Source: an uncultured Clostridia bacterium (GTDB lineage: Bacteria > Bacillota > Clostridia > TANB77 > CAG-508). Taken from it: a stretch of DNA of 5,461 bases. Below are positions 5,341 to 5,461 of this stretch, in pieces. Both the position numbers and the translations under genes were made by a program. How positions within the stretch are numbered: the first letter of the stretch is position 1; each line of letters opens with the position of its first letter. The stretch lies in NCBI GenBank assembly GCA_944391895.1, contig CALXVF010000085.1:1-5461 (forward strand), written 5' to 3'. The notes under the pieces are model-generated. The model saw nothing but the letters and a program-made list of their open reading frames with translations, did not search any database and was not told the DNA's origin.

Positions 5341-5461
5341 TTATAATAATACTAAACTACATATTATATAAAAGAGGAAGTTACCATCATGTAGCACATA
5401 TGAAATTTGAAAAAATAAAACCAAATGAATATGTAGACATGGGATACAAAGTAGAAGATGA
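5322..5461 (+). pseudogene. continuation of the Rpn nuclease in the -1 frame (partial, runs off window)
   Basis: The third-frame reading (codons starting at 5322) is open to the window end. After the A run it encodes KSIVIIILNYILYKRGSYHH, then VAHMKFEKIKPNEYVDMGYK and VED. I recognise this as the middle of Clostridia-type Rpn proteins, where a hydrophobic strand is followed by YHHVAHMKFE and YVDMGY. It therefore belongs to the gene that starts at 4996, not to a separate protein. The only in-frame ATG (5400) has no well-spaced ribosome binding site. The remaining C-terminal half lies outside the window, so further damage cannot be judged. Whether the gene is dead or rescued by frameshifting is open. 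Confidence 0.72.
5328..5334 (+). other. A AAA AAT slippery heptamer at the frame break
   Basis: In the zero frame this reads TTA AAA AAT CAA TAG. The seven bases fit the X XXY YYZ rule for -1 slippage. A slip here joins the upstream nuclease frame to the open downstream frame. The downstream frame has a TAG at 5319-5321 and the upstream frame stops at 5338-5340, so the switch must fall in 5322-5337, where this is the only homopolymer run. Restoring one A to the six-A run would equally repair the gene. Confidence 0.6.

Noticed and set aside
5389..5402. Possible internal starts in the Rpn continuation (ATG 5389 followed at once by TAG; ATG 5400 in the family frame) as an intragenic short product
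   Set aside because: GAGG at 5374-5377 is 11 and 22 bases away respectively. ATG 5389 is in the wrong frame with an immediate stop, and the Rpn C-terminal half lies outside the window, so a short form cannot be supported.

Overview
This window looks like chromosomal DNA from a very AT-rich, low-GC Gram-positive bacterium, most likely a member of the Clostridia or a neighbouring Bacillota lineage. The reasons are strong GGAGG-type ribosome binding sites, sigma-A-like promoters, AGA-dominated arginine codons, A/T-ending codons throughout, and the housekeeping families present. Every tryptophan I checked is TGG, and the six visible stop codons are TAA or TAG, so the standard bacterial code fits. 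The species cannot be named from the sequence alone.

Layout, all genes on the plus strand: (1) bases 1-730 are the C-terminal part of recN, a DNA-repair SMC-like ATPase that begins upstream of the window. (2) Bases 731-838 are a gap holding a well-formed promoter for the next gene. (3) 839-2329 is lysS, lysyl-tRNA synthetase. (4) 2353-3099 is an integral-membrane M50 (site-2-type) metalloprotease. (5) 3100-3151 is a short gap with a 10-bp terminator-like hairpin; its 3' arm could instead pair with the next ribosome binding site. (6) 3152-4141 is tsaD, for tRNA t6A37 modification. (7) 4151-4852 is a calcineurin-like metallophosphoesterase whose ribosome binding site overlaps the tsaD stop codon. 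(8) 4853-4995 is an AT-rich gap with a second promoter-like element very near the next start. (9) From 4996 to the window end lies an Rpn/PDDEXK_2-type nuclease ('recombination-promoting nuclease/putative transposase') whose frame is broken by a -1 shift at a run of six A.

The first part is ordinary housekeeping: repair, then translation (lysS and tsaD both act on lysine tRNA), with a membrane protease and a phosphoesterase alongside, probably as one or two transcription units starting at the lysS promoter. The Rpn gene at the right edge is the only accessory-type element. I see no CRISPR array, insertion-sequence end, tRNA, rRNA or novel multi-gene system. The observations most worth a second look are the frameshift in the Rpn gene, which falls on a canonical slippery heptamer inside a 16-base permitted interval, and the mutually exclusive hairpins before tsaD.
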